The notes under the pieces are model-generated. The model ran no database searches. It had not been told where the DNA came from and saw only the letters and a list, made by a program, of their open reading frames with translations. From contig JAJKFH010000927.1 of assembly GCA_023333565.1 (NCBI GenBank), positions 558,001 through 622,000 of the forward strand: a DNA stretch of 64,000 nucleotides, given 5' to 3'. Below are positions 52,201 to 61,454 of this stretch, one piece after another. Position numbers and translations under genes: made by a program. Position 1 is the stretch's first letter; each line of letters begins with the position of its first letter. This stretch comes from Puffinus mauretanicus (lineage: Eukaryota; Chordata; Aves; Procellariiformes; Procellariidae).

Positions 52201-55200
52201 CATGGAGAAAAAAATAACAGAAAAGCCCAAACCAAACCCCCCAAAAGGTTTAACACTTCAGTTTAGTGACTTTCAACTTGCTGTTCCACCCCTAAAGAAG
52301 CAATGTGTGAACTGCTTCTAAAGGGTCCATAAAAGGTAAAAAAGAAAAAGCAAATTCATATATGTTCCTTAACAACCTCCATACATGTAGTTTCTCGAGG
52401 GATCCACCCCCATAAGGATTCACAAATTAGAAAAGGCTGAAAAGTACTGCTACTTATTATTGTCTAAATAATTTCTTTATTACATTAAGTTGTAAGTAAT
52501 AAATAAATCTAAATGAGGCAAGCTGAAAGCCAGCAATGTGTGGAGTCCTTATTAGAATACAGTGGAATACCGTAAATTCATACTGAGACATGCACTTCTA
52601 AAAATAAAATTATATAATGAGGGCTCAATAAAGCTTCTCTTAAAGTCAACAGCACTATTTCCATAATTAAAATTAAGCACTTTTAAAATATTTTGTTTGA
52701 ACAAGACTGATGAGATGAGTTAGAACAGCATTTTTACTATGACAGAAGAAAAACCAATAAACAGACAAGACAAACAAAATGGAATTTTTTCCTCTCTTAT
52801 TCCAATAAAAAGAGAGTTTTGCTCAATGTGAATGCTTCCTTTATATTGTTCAGAACTTAAATATTGCCACCTTGTGCTTGTGCAGGTGCGAGGAGGTAAA
52901 ACTGGCTAGTCTGTTTTCATTGTGAAAACCAAAGAGAAAGCAAAAAATAGAAAATGTGAATAAACCTATGAAAAGGTAATTAGTTTGCTAACATTCTCTG
53001 AGTTTTAGGCTATTAAGGGGTTTGCTTGTTCGTTTTAACTCTAACAGCATCATTTTTATATGGCAGAGAATAAAGCTTTGGCTTTATTGGCAACTGCATC
53101 ACTGAAAGCCAACAATATCTTACACAGGCATCACCTCTAGACACAAACCCATAGACAACAGGCTACAACATAATGAAAATATGGATCACATGCACTCGCA
53201 GACTCCAGTACACATTGACTTGGCTCTGTGCTTTACGCTCTGTCTATCAACTCTCTGTGTTCCAGCATAACCGAGGCTAATACACCTTGCCCGCTGGACT
53301 AAAAGGAGCAAGAAGAAGCTGGGAAGAACACTTAAGTCTTCTCTGGGTAGAGAAGACTACACGCAGGCAGTTTTGGCTAGGCATAATTTATTAGCACCAA
53401 CTCAACCTTGGCCTTATCAGGCTCTAGCTGGTCCCATGCGGAGCCAAGCAGGCACGCACACCCACTTCCCCGTCCTTCAGGTTCCAGGATGGCATTTTAG
53501 TTGGCCCTGGCCCAAACTGGCTCTGACTTTACGCGGTGCTGCAGAGACTGGTGCAGCCATTAACTGACTCTGCTGGAACCAGTCTATAACCAGCTGAGTT
53601 AAGGCAATAAACTCTTTGGATCAGATGTAATGCCAGGAAAGGCATTAGTAGTTCATGCTCCATGGAAGACAGATTACTGGGAAGACTGGAATAGCACCTG
53701 CAAGTAGCACAGTCCATTTCACGTGGCTCTGAGCATGAAACCATTAGGGTCAAGCTGGCCCTACAAGAGCCAGTTCCGATGTGCCTGTCTTAGTGGCACA
53801 ATTTGTCACCTCTATAACCCGTCTGTGAGTTATTCTCAGCTGACAGTATCACACTGAGTATCTAATATAGTTTTTTTCCCCCTTCTTTACTCAGTGCCAA
53901 AGGCACTTATTCTCTGCAGGTGAGTTTGAACGCCATCAGCACATATGGTAAGTGCAGTGGATTGATATCCATTAGAACTATCGTAACATGAAGCACACAA
54001 AAGATGACGGGCTCTGAAGGCTTCAGCTGGACAGTTTCCCACATCACTGGGAGGGCAAGAATCCAGACAGCGAGGTTTTCCACCTACCACCGCATTCTGC
54101 TTCCCAGTACATCCCAGACCGGTATCACGGTTCTGTCACTTATTTAAAGGAAGATCCAAATAAACTGGAGAGCATCTTGCACGTTAACAAAATATTTAAA
54201 GATTCTCTTGAAATAGGAGAACTAGAGATAAAACGGTGTTTAACCCAGCTAAATTGTAATAACCCTATACTTAAAAATTAAGTTGAACTTCATTATCTAT
54301 GTGTGTATTTGGATAAGAAAGAATTAGGAGACATGTATTCAGAGGAAATACAGATACAGAACCCATGTCTGTATCATCCCGTATATATTCTTTAAAAAAC
54401 AAGATAGTGAATAGAGAAACTAGACTTCAAATAAGGCAATGAAGTCATGCACTATTAATAGATTTAATTTGTAGAATGTTAATGGTTAGTAAGAAATCTA
54501 ATAATATAGCAGCATATTAAACATCTTTGTGCCTGGTAGCATCTCATTTGTCTGGGGTCAAGTGATAATTTTTTTTAATTATCTGTGGTCAGACTATGAA
54601 GCTTTTGGCATACAATGCATGCATCCTGGTAAGACATTTTATTTTTTACAATCTTTAAAAGTGTATAAGAAGATAGCTGTCAGAGCATCATACAGCCTGC
54701 TTCTGATCATGTACAGTTACGTGTCCAAAACTGTGACAAAATGACCATCTGACAGTAATTTTGTACACAGAAAATTAAAAGCTATGAGTGAAGAACTCAG
54801 ACATAGCAAACATTTTTATATTGAACGGAGTGTGAAAAAAGTCTTCTAAGAAACAGATACAGGTTTGCCTGCCAAAAAAAAAAGAAGTTTAGAGCAGGCA
54901 CACTTCTCACTAGCATTCATTAAATTTTATTGTTAAAATTAAACTCTGCCCTGAGAAGCAGTCTTTTAAAATATTCTTTCAAAATATCACATCCTCTCAT
55001 TTGAAATTAAAAGTTTATTTTCTCCTTCAGACACCTGCTGTCCTCTTCAAGTAGTGTAATGTGACACTCGACATGCAACTGAATTATTCTAATATAACAT
55101 ACACCAGATGTCATGACCACACTTCACTTTAAGTTGAGAAAAATCAAAAAGAACAAAGTGTGAACTCAATTCAAGGTGTAAAGAAAAATCTCAAATTCCA

Positions 55201-56897
55201 TGGGAACATATGAGACCTAAAAAAGTGTAATTAAGTACTATTATTTCTATTGTTTTTAAGTATGACCCCTCGTAAACAGCAACTCTGGCTCAGTCAGCTC
55301 TTGCATCTGAAATTACAGCATACCATTTGCGCTAACAATTTCCATGATCATTTCTGCGAGCGTATTTCCAAAGAGCCTCAATTGTACAGTAGCAAAGAAA
55401 CAGTCACCGACTGTCAAATTACAGCTTAAAGTTATTCATCTTGTGCCATTTGAGCATTTGCCCTACAGCTTTTGACAAACATTCATGTTTTTTTCTCACA
55501 TCATCAGTCTCCTCAACTGAAATGGCAGGTGAAGTGCAAGTTAATTTAGAGCACAGTCCAACTGTTGTTTCAGACAAGAGAGGGAGCTGTGAGCTGCGAA
55601 GGAAGTTATATGTAGGGCACAGTGGGAACACTGCTAATAATGCAAAAGGTTAGTGAATGGCAGCTAATAATGTGAAAGGTCAGTGAATAGTGGTTTGATT
55701 ATTTTTTGGCATATTTTGTTTATATTTTAGGTTAAAAAATCGTTTCTAACAGAACAAGCCTCACATAGTTAACACACACATTAATTAAATACTGTGTTAC
55801 TGGCAAAACCTGCAACAATGACTTTGAAAAATTAAAGTCATATATACCTGGCAGCCAAGATGAGACAAATTCTGCGATTTCAGCCCAAGCAACACCAATG
55901 AGACTGGTGTTCAGGAAGTCTTAAAGAGCAAGGAAGAATGTCTTTTTGGTTACAGTATGGGCTGCAATTCAGGAAAATTGGTTTGAATTCCCAGCTCTCC
56001 AACAACTTCAAGCACTATCTCTTGCAAGGCATTTAATACCTGGGCACCTTGGGCATCTCCATTTGGGCAGGCAGGGGGAGAGGAAGGGGGGAAGCAAAGA
56101 AGAAAGGGAGTGGAAAGCACTTTCCCAGCTGGCTCATCTGTTATCAATTAATATTTATTTTATTCCAGTAATACAACATTACAGATCAGTACCAAATCAC
56201 AAACACTGAATTGTGATTCCGGATTTGTCCCTATGTGCCACTGCTCCCTAAACCCAGAAGGTATGCATTTTCAACTGTTTGTCCTGAAAAAGTAGATGGA
56301 AGTGTACTTTTGGCACAGCTGGCCAAACAAGCAGGCCTTTTTAAGAGCATGTACTATGAGTGACAAAGCAAATTAATTAGAACGGCAGGTATTGCGTAGC
56401 AGGTTTGATCCACACTTTATAGTGAATTTGAGAAAAGCAATGAACTCTCCCGAAAGCTTCCTTGGGACCAAGTTACTGCTCACTTTCTGAGTACCTGACT
56501 CCCACAGAAAATAAAATAAAGTTTACTGGTCTTGAAATAAAACCCTCAAAGGAACCTCCTGGAATTCATCCACCCGGGCCAGTTCCTCCCCCACTCTGAA
56601 ACCAGGCAGCATCTTAAAAGCCAACTCATGCCTATGTCCCAGCCACTTCCCACTTTGCAGACAGGTAACCACAACTCACCTACGGTCCTCAGATTTGGGG
56701 ATGGGGTTGGTGCAGCGTTGGCTGTTATACTTGGCCACATATTCACATTGCTTGAAGGGGGCAGTCTTGTCCTCCAGAACGTGTCTGATACAGAAGGCGT
56801 AGCCGTTAAGTCGCCTCTGCTTGCACAGTTTGGGGCTATATGAGCACAAGGGCTTATTGTCAACCTCAGAGAAGTGTATGTGTTTGCCTTCATACAT
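33032..56897 (-). CDS. INO80D: INO80 complex subunit D, complete coding region in nine exons
   Basis: INO80D is a metazoan-specific accessory subunit of the nuclear INO80 ATP-dependent chromatin remodeller. The exons are 56680-56897, 50169-50917, 46900-47008, 41202-41426, 39107-39216, 37073-37206, 35736-35953, 35180-35337 and 33032-34200. All introns are GT-AG and the frame is continuous: 3,090 nt, 1,029 residues plus TGA. The N-terminus holds a Cys/His module (C18, C25, C36, H39, then C51, C62, C75, H78). A matching second module is C448, C457, C468, H471, then C484, C494, C508, H511. This is the C3Hc3H pattern shared with KANSL2. Between them lie an acidic patch (about 154-159), a charged helical stretch (about 166-194) and glutamine pairs of runs (202-209). 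A Lys/Arg-rich block (about 525-560), an acidic block (about 590-640) and a Ser/Thr/Pro/His-rich tail follow. The ATG at 56895-56897 has G at -3 and is chosen because the protein then begins as the family does. The identification rests on near-identity to mammalian INO80D as remembered. Confidence 0.97.
34201..35179 (-). other. INO80D intron 8
   Basis: A GT-AG intron of 979 nt between exons 8 and 9. Nothing recognisable was seen inside it apart from AT-rich sequence. Confidence 0.9.
35180..35337 (-). CDS. INO80D: INO80D coding exon 8 (residues 588-641), acidic block
   Basis: The acceptor is TTTCTCTCCAG|GAGCCC and the donor is TTTGAAG|GTACCA; the exon is 158 nt. It encodes STPELSADELPDDIANEI, then a Leu/Asp/Glu-rich stretch ending DDLQDFDFFEG. 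The acidic and hydrophobic pattern resembles an acidic activation-type or histone-contacting segment; that role is inference. No open frame starts inside the exon, so it was placed from phase and family sequence. Confidence 0.94.
35338..35735 (-). other. INO80D intron 7
   Basis: A short GT-AG intron of 398 nt with a pyrimidine-rich acceptor. Nothing else recognisable is inside. Confidence 0.9.
35736..35953 (-). CDS. INO80D: INO80D coding exon 7 (residues 516-588), basic block
   Basis: The acceptor is TTCCCAAAG|GACAAT and the donor is ATACG|GTCAGT; the exon is 218 nt. It encodes a lysine/arginine-dense segment, including RKPRKKTKPPALTKKHKKK and RRRGPRRPQKP. This looks like a bipartite-type nuclear localisation signal or nucleic-acid-contacting tail. 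A hydrophobic SVSLPVE segment follows. Confidence 0.95.
35954..37072 (-). other. INO80D intron 6
   Basis: A GT-AG intron of 1,119 nt with a strong GTAAGT donor. No repeat or RNA gene was recognised. Confidence 0.9.
37073..37206 (-). CDS. INO80D: INO80D coding exon 6 (residues 471-515)
   Basis: The acceptor is AATGCACAG|ATATCT and the donor is a strong ATG|GTAAGT; the exon is 134 nt and leaves phase 0. It encodes the second half of the second C3Hc3H module: C484, C494, C508 and H511, in the order SSCTAKF, GQQC, TPLCEEH. The spacing mirrors that of the N-terminal module, which supports an internal duplication of the domain. Confidence 0.95.
37207..39106 (-). other. INO80D intron 5, weak donor
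   Basis: A 1.9-kb intron whose donor reads C|GTATCC and whose acceptor is AATGCACAG. The polypyrimidine tract is also poor. Nothing else was recognised inside. Confidence 0.88.
39107..39216 (-). CDS. INO80D: INO80D coding exon 5 (residues 434-471)
   Basis: This 110-nt exon has a good acceptor, TTTTTTTCCAG|CACAAG, but an unusually weak donor, TTTTCAGC|GTATCC. The frame joins exon 4 as AG+C (Ser434) and exon 6 as C+AT (His471). It encodes the first half of the second Cys/His module: C448, C457, C468 and H471, with GEQCTNKALPFTRHCFQH readable. Its length is not a multiple of three, so skipping it would shift the frame. Confidence 0.92.
39217..41201 (-). other. INO80D intron 4
   Basis: A GT-AG intron of about 2.0 kb (GTTAGA donor, TTTCCAG acceptor). 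No repeat, RNA gene or extra exon was recognised. Confidence 0.9.
41202..41426 (-). CDS. INO80D: INO80D coding exon 4 (residues 359-434)
   Basis: The acceptor is CCCTCCTTCAG|GTCCGATG and the donor is ACCAG|GTTAGA; the exon is 225 nt. It encodes an Asp-rich start (SDDDNADDRSS). A strongly helical, basic segment of about 40 residues follows, containing LCTYFQQKYKHLCRLERAE, which is almost invariant relative to the mammalian protein as remembered. It then runs into QLIQELRRA. The helical stretch is a plausible protein-contact surface; that role is inference. Confidence 0.94.
41427..46899 (-). other. INO80D intron 3
   Basis: A 5.5-kb AT-rich GT-AG intron with a GTGAGT donor. Apart from a possible old CR1 fragment near 45.4 kb and a GC-richer patch near 44.3-44.5 kb, nothing was recognised. 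Confidence 0.9.
45395..45565 (+). repeat. Possible ancient CR1 fragment
   Basis: The order GTGCATAAAATG, GAATGGAACAGAAAATG, TTATTTTCTCTC and then AAGAGTAGGA resembles the 3' part of old sauropsid CR1 copies, where ORF2 ends. Divergence is high and the match is from memory. Confidence 0.35.
46900..47008 (-). CDS. INO80D: INO80D coding exon 3 (residues 323-359)
   Basis: This 109-nt exon is too short to stand out as an open frame and was found by matching phase and family sequence. The acceptor is TTCCCTTAG|GGCTGG and the donor is ACATGA|GTGAGT. It encodes LDWSEDSGEELEDSEQ and continues to the conserved SPYQVAWSIRETL segment. It enters with one base of codon 323 already supplied and leaves two bases of codon 359, which joins exon 4 as Glu. 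Confidence 0.93.
48055..48074. repeat. (AC)10 microsatellite
   Basis: Ten perfect AC units inside intron 2, flanked by TTAG and GGAATAC. Confidence 0.95.
49347..49399. repeat. Short direct duplication with AAT run
   Basis: CTAGGCCTGTATTCATAAT at 49347-49365 recurs with one change at 49381-49399. An AATAATAAT run and ATTCATAC lie between them. This is a local tandem duplication in intron 2. Confidence 0.8.
50169..50917 (-). CDS. INO80D: INO80D coding exon 2 (residues 73-323)
   Basis: The acceptor is TTTTCAAAG|GTACTGC and the donor is CATTTAG|GTGGGT. At 749 nt this is the second-largest coding exon. It finishes the first zinc module (C75, H78) and then gives a lysine-rich patch around residues 86-95. 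An acidic run of Glu/Asp (about 154-159), a basic and glutamine-rich helical segment, two QQQ runs (202-204, 207-209) and a proline-rich region follow. A translation that starts at the internal Met106 (50820) sees only part of this exon; the true frame continues upstream to the splice site. Confidence 0.95.
52060..52085. repeat. Perfect 11-bp inverted repeat, 4-nt loop
   Basis: ATATCCATGAA, the spacer GGTA, then TTCATGGATAT can form a perfect hairpin in either strand. A partial third copy (CCATGAAGGTAT) follows about 45 nt downstream. It lies in intron 1 with no known role. Confidence 0.85.
55633..55692. repeat. Two-copy 30-bp tandem duplication
   Basis: Two adjacent 30-bp units begin GCTAATAATG and contain AAAGGT.AGTGAAT; they differ at a few positions. 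This is a recent local duplication within intron 1. Confidence 0.85.
55950..56150 (+). repeat. Possible MIR/CORE-type SINE relic
   Basis: TTTGAATTCCCAGCTCTCC, then CTTGCAAGGCATTTAATACC, TGGGCACCTTGGGCA and finally GGCTCATCTGTTA follow the order of MIR-type SINE blocks (TTGAATCCCAGCTCTGCC, then the Leu-rich CORE, then CTCATCTG). The copy is decayed. The TTTGAATTCCC piece resembles the B-box of its tRNA-derived head. Confidence 0.4.
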
Positions 56898-56926
56898 CAC
56901 GTGACTCTATTCCTTGTGAACATCAG
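56680..56926 (-). CDS. INO80D: INO80D coding exon 1 (initiator exon, residues 1-73)
   Basis: The acceptor is a pyrimidine-rich TTCTTTCAG ending at 56927. It is followed by 29 nt of 5' UTR and then ATG at 56895-56897. The donor is CGTAG|GTGAGT with the exon ending at 56680, leaving codon 73 split 2+1. The exon encodes almost all of the first C3Hc3H module (C18, C25, C36, H39, C51, C62); C75 and H78 come from the next exon. Because a splice acceptor lies upstream of the ATG, at least one noncoding 5' exon must exist, and it is outside this window. Confidence 0.95.
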
Positions 56927-59900
56927 CTGAAAGAACCAAAATATTAAGAGAAATCACATAAGGAAAAAAAATGCATTCATTTCTAGATTGTGTGTTTCGT
57001 TTTGGCAGGAAAGAGGGACCAAAAACAATACCTGATTTTAAATCTTCTGTACCATATCAATGTTAAGAGAGAGCCCCAAGGACACCACTATCCTGGAATG
57101 ATGCTGAATCAAGATGAAGCAGATTGTCTAAGGAAAATATCAAAAAGGTCAAAGTCAGTCAGAATAAAATAGATATTATTATTGCTTAATAAGTAAGTGG
57201 CCAGATGTAGCCACTAAACCTGTGGTTCAGCTAGCATCCAATAAGCCAAATCCACTAGCGCAACAGTTTTCAATCAGTAATCACAGATCTTTGGAAACCG
57301 TGAAAGGAAATTATTGGGGGAAAAAAAATTCTACTGCCACCGCACTTAAACCTGTTAAACAAAACTCCACTCATCTACCAGAAAGTGATTAGGAGCTACA
57401 AGTTGAAAAAGGTTAAGCATCACACTAGATCACTTGCTTTCAGGAATCAAGTTGAATGATGATTAACCCATTTGATTGCAGAGGTTTTATTTCAAGTATC
57501 TTTGCTTACAAAAATGCTGGCGACTATCCTTGCTCTGCAAAATTTTAATTTCATCAGGCAATGCAAGAAAGCTTTTATTTCTTTTTAAAAAGCTAGCTTT
57601 ACCACACCTGACAAACAGTCTTCAGATCTTGTAGCTGCCCACAGCTTCTGCAAGCATCAATATGCAGTCATTCCTGAGGTCATTATGGTTCTTCAGAGCT
57701 TTTCCTACCTTATTGTACTTATTTTAGGTAAATGCGGGCATTAATAATGTCAGAGGCAGTATTCCCATCAATGCCAGGAGGGCTGAAATGTCATTTCAGC
57801 AAGAGGCTGGGATTTTTTCCCCCTAAAATAGACTCCTACAGTGCAACAAAATAACAAATCCATGCAATCATAAGGTACTGTTTCATTTCCTAACACTATG
57901 TCTTTGGCAATCATCTTTAAAAAACCAAACAAACAAAAAAAAACCCCACCCCAAAGCAGCTTCAAATAAAATTAACAGTACATATATTCTGCAGCTACTC
58001 TGCTACACCCAGCTTAGCCTGCAAAAGGCAGCTTTTATTCAGAAAGGCCATCCTGAAGCACTGGAATAAACTCTTTTGAACATGGTATATTCAGTACTCA
58101 GTTCAATTTCATATGTGTTATATACCAAGCAAAGGAATGTATGTAGAGGTGATATTCAGGAAATATGTAATAAATTAGAGGCACGTGACAAATGTACAGA
58201 TTACCACCTCAATCAACCTACTTGTTCCCGAGGCCCGAAACGGCAAGAATACGATTGCAAGGAGGGGGCCTACACAGACTTTGCAGGAAAGATGCAGTTT
58301 CCTCCTGTGAAGGTACAAGCCTTCACTTCCCACTGTATAAAAGAACCTTGAGAAAATGACAAGCACTATGGCACTGGGGGATCTAGAAAAGCAACTTTAA
58401 GTCACTAGGGCAAAACAAAACACCCCATCACACCTCTAACAGTAAACAGCATAAACCAGGCCTTTCATTAGCATATATCTAGCTGTAGAAGCAGAAGGAC
58501 AGAATACTACTAAAAATTTAAAAACGCACTTAAAATTCTTGAAACAGTTGTATATGCACACGGGCAGCATACACAGCGTACAGAATGGAGACACGCGCTA
58601 CAAAACGTAACTAGCACAAGTGCAAGCGACCTGATTAATCATTTGATAATAATAAGGATCGTTTCCTATTTCCTCTTTACATAGTATTTCCTCTTAACAC
58701 ATAGTTCCCTTTCCATGCACACATGCAAGCACACACACCCAGGGGCAGGGGCCTCACGCTTTGTTTACGCCGGATAGCCACAACACAAGCACGGGCATCT
58801 AATCCAGTTCCAGTCACCTTTCCCAACTTCTCTCAATGCATGGAAGCACATGAAAGTACAGAGTACATACTATATATATTTGAAACTAATCATTGGAGTA
58901 TGACCCTTCACAACGCATCAGTCCCAAGAACAGAAAAGTTCATTGTTGGCTGTGCCCTTCAAAACCACAGAATGGGAAGAGGGAACTATCTCTTTAGCAT
59001 GCTGAGAACCAAATAACCCTTTCAGACACCTTTGTTAAGGCAGATACTGACATACGCTGCAGTATTATCCAGCCACAATGTGAAAGAAAAAAATAAAATA
59101 TGGGAATTGTGACTTGGGTTTGGGTCCCATATGTTTGAGAGACAGCCTCTTCCATTACTATGGCAGAAAAAGTAATCAAATGAGTCTTAACTAACTGCAT
59201 CTCATACACAGAACGAAGCTGACAGAAAGCTTTTTGCTCTGGAGTTTGCTTCTCTCGACAGTTAACCAGAGCTCATATTTTGTGGCATACTAGACAGGAT
59301 GAAAAACTTGAAAGAACAAGTGCATCTTGCAGTTGGGTGACTCACATGCTGCTCTCTATTTCTTTCTGGTTTATTTACCACCTTCTTTTAAGCTACTACT
59401 ATTATGCTTTGCAGAGTTTTTGACGGATCAATGACTCTCTCCTCTTTTGCACAACCCAGCAACATTTCTTTTCTGAAGGTTATCAAGCAACAGACCAAAG
59501 AAAAAGAGTTCCTCAGAACGGTTCCAAAGTAAACAGCAAGAAATGCATACCTGGTGTGCCTCCGTTAAGCTTCTGTAAAGAAACTGCTCTGCAGTTCCCA
59601 GCCACTATAATCCTGGATTTATTCTTGTGCCCCCAGTCTTATTTTTGGATTTAACTCATAATTAAGTCTCATTTTTGCATTTAACTTGACTGTGTCAAGG
59701 CAGGCATAGTATTTCACTTCTCACTTGTCTGAAAGATACAGGGCACAAGTACAATGCCATATGAAACGTTTAAGCAAAAATACTGACAATAATCCTCAGG
59801 GAAACCAATGATCTTGAACATGAATTCTTGGGTCTATATATACACTAAGAGAAGTTCATGCAAATATAACTATGTTAAAAATCCTGATAGGAATCAATTA

Positions 59901-60739
59901 GTGCAACTACAGCGTAACAAACAAAAAGCAAGCTAATATACCTAGCAGCCAACGTTCTATAAAAAAAATCCTACAGGAACTCTCTCAAACTTGCAATTAT
60001 ATCTTTATTGGTAGATTCCTACACAGACTGCCTGAAAGACAGTGGCAGTATGTGGACACACTGCCAGGATCAGAGACTGAAGTTGTACTTAATCTAAAAA
60101 GAGATTTTTCTTTTTACTTTCCTAGCATACTCTATACACAAACACATATATGTATAAAAATAACAAAAACTTTTAAATCTATTGATTCTGATTTAGTCTG
60201 ATGCAGTATTTTATTTTGAACAAAATATACAGTTTTTAACAGAGCTTTTTGCTGGTACATAAAAAGTAGCACAAGCATGAAATAGGCACGTGTCGCTTAA
60301 CTGAAGAGAACTGAAACTACACTTCGCTAAATAGTGGGTGGGGAAGAAATTATTTTTGTCCCACAGGATTCAGTAAGAGATGACGGAAACATGGACTTCC
60401 CCTGGAAAAATCAAATGCTTAAGCAGCTGTACTTCACTGCAAAAATATCAGGGCACAAAAGTTTCTGGAACCTGTTCTGAGTTTTGCATTTGTATGCTAC
60501 ACTGAAGCTGTAGCAACATTCAACAGAAACATAATTTATGCCTGCATATGCTCAAACTGGCTTTAGCCACAACCCATGAATGAGAAACCAGAGGCTGCTT
60601 CTTGAGGAACCTAGATTTTCCTTAAACAACTGCTTCTAAATAAAAGATTTTGATCAGAAGCAACGGGGCAAAGAGCAGAAGAGAACCCAAAAATGTGCGT
60701 CGTTGCCAAATGATGTAAGACATGACTGAGGTTTAAAAA

Positions 60740-61166
60740 ATGATAGTAGGGGATAGGGTGAGTATAGAATGGTCGTATACCATATCACACAATATTGGAA
60801 CTAGGGGTACTTGATGAAGCTAGTAAATGATTGACTCAAGATATATTAAAGAAGTACTTCTTCATTTTTACTACGCACGGGTAGTGAACTGCTGGAACTT
60901 GCTGTCACAGGAAGCTCTGGAAACAGACAATATCATCAATTCAAAAGGACAATAGAAAAGTTCATAGACAATGGGGACATAAGTGATGTACCTGCTAGCA
61001 TGCCTAATTTAACAAATATGGACGTTGGAGGAGTAAGAGAAGAAAACACTACAAAATGGCTGGGCTCTTCCTAAATAGCATCACTTACTCCTACTGCCCA
61101 AGACAGAACACTAGGTTGGATCGATCCCTGATCTGACCCAACAGGGTATTTCTTACGTTCTTATGA
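60740..61166 (+). mobile_element. Ancient CR1 LINE, 3' fragment
   Basis: The sequence includes GTGAACTGCTGGAACTTGCT, AAAAGTTCATAGACAATGG, GGTTGGATCGATCCCTGATC and the terminus TTCTTACGTTCTTATGA. This is the 3' end pattern of the older CR1 group, whose terminal octamer is close to TTCTTATG. It is only the ORF2 tail and 3' UTR, highly diverged. It is older than the neighbouring CR1 and lies in the same orientation, antisense to INO80D. Confidence 0.75.
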
Positions 61167-61454
61167 GGTTACCACTAACATCTGTAATTTGGTAACACAT
61201 CCATTCCTCCCCTTCTCCCATTTTTTATTCCTGAGCAGTTGACTGGAAGAAAATCTCCTCCCTCTGGCAAAAGCCCTATCTGGACATGTGAACAGCAACA
61301 AACTTAGTATCCCAGCAAGGCTTTATGGAAAGGACAGGCAGGACACAGAGCAAAGCCACGCTCTGCGACACCATCACTTAGAGCAGAGTTACCCGTCCTG
61401 CTGAGTGCAGCCAGAGTGGTCCATAAGTCAACAGAAGGTGGTTGGTTGTGAACA

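Larger units (their letters stand above)
50918..56679 (-). other. INO80D intron 1 of the coding region
   Basis: A 5.8-kb AT-rich GT-AG intron (GTGAGT donor, TTTTCAAAG acceptor). It contains an inverted repeat near 52.07 kb, a 30-bp tandem duplication near 55.66 kb and a possible MIR-like SINE near 56.05 kb. No extra exon was supported. Confidence 0.9.

Noticed and set aside
56898..56900. GTG immediately before the ATG as the INO80D start
   Set aside because: The next codon is ATG with a purine at -3 and matches the family's N-terminus; non-AUG initiation has no support here.
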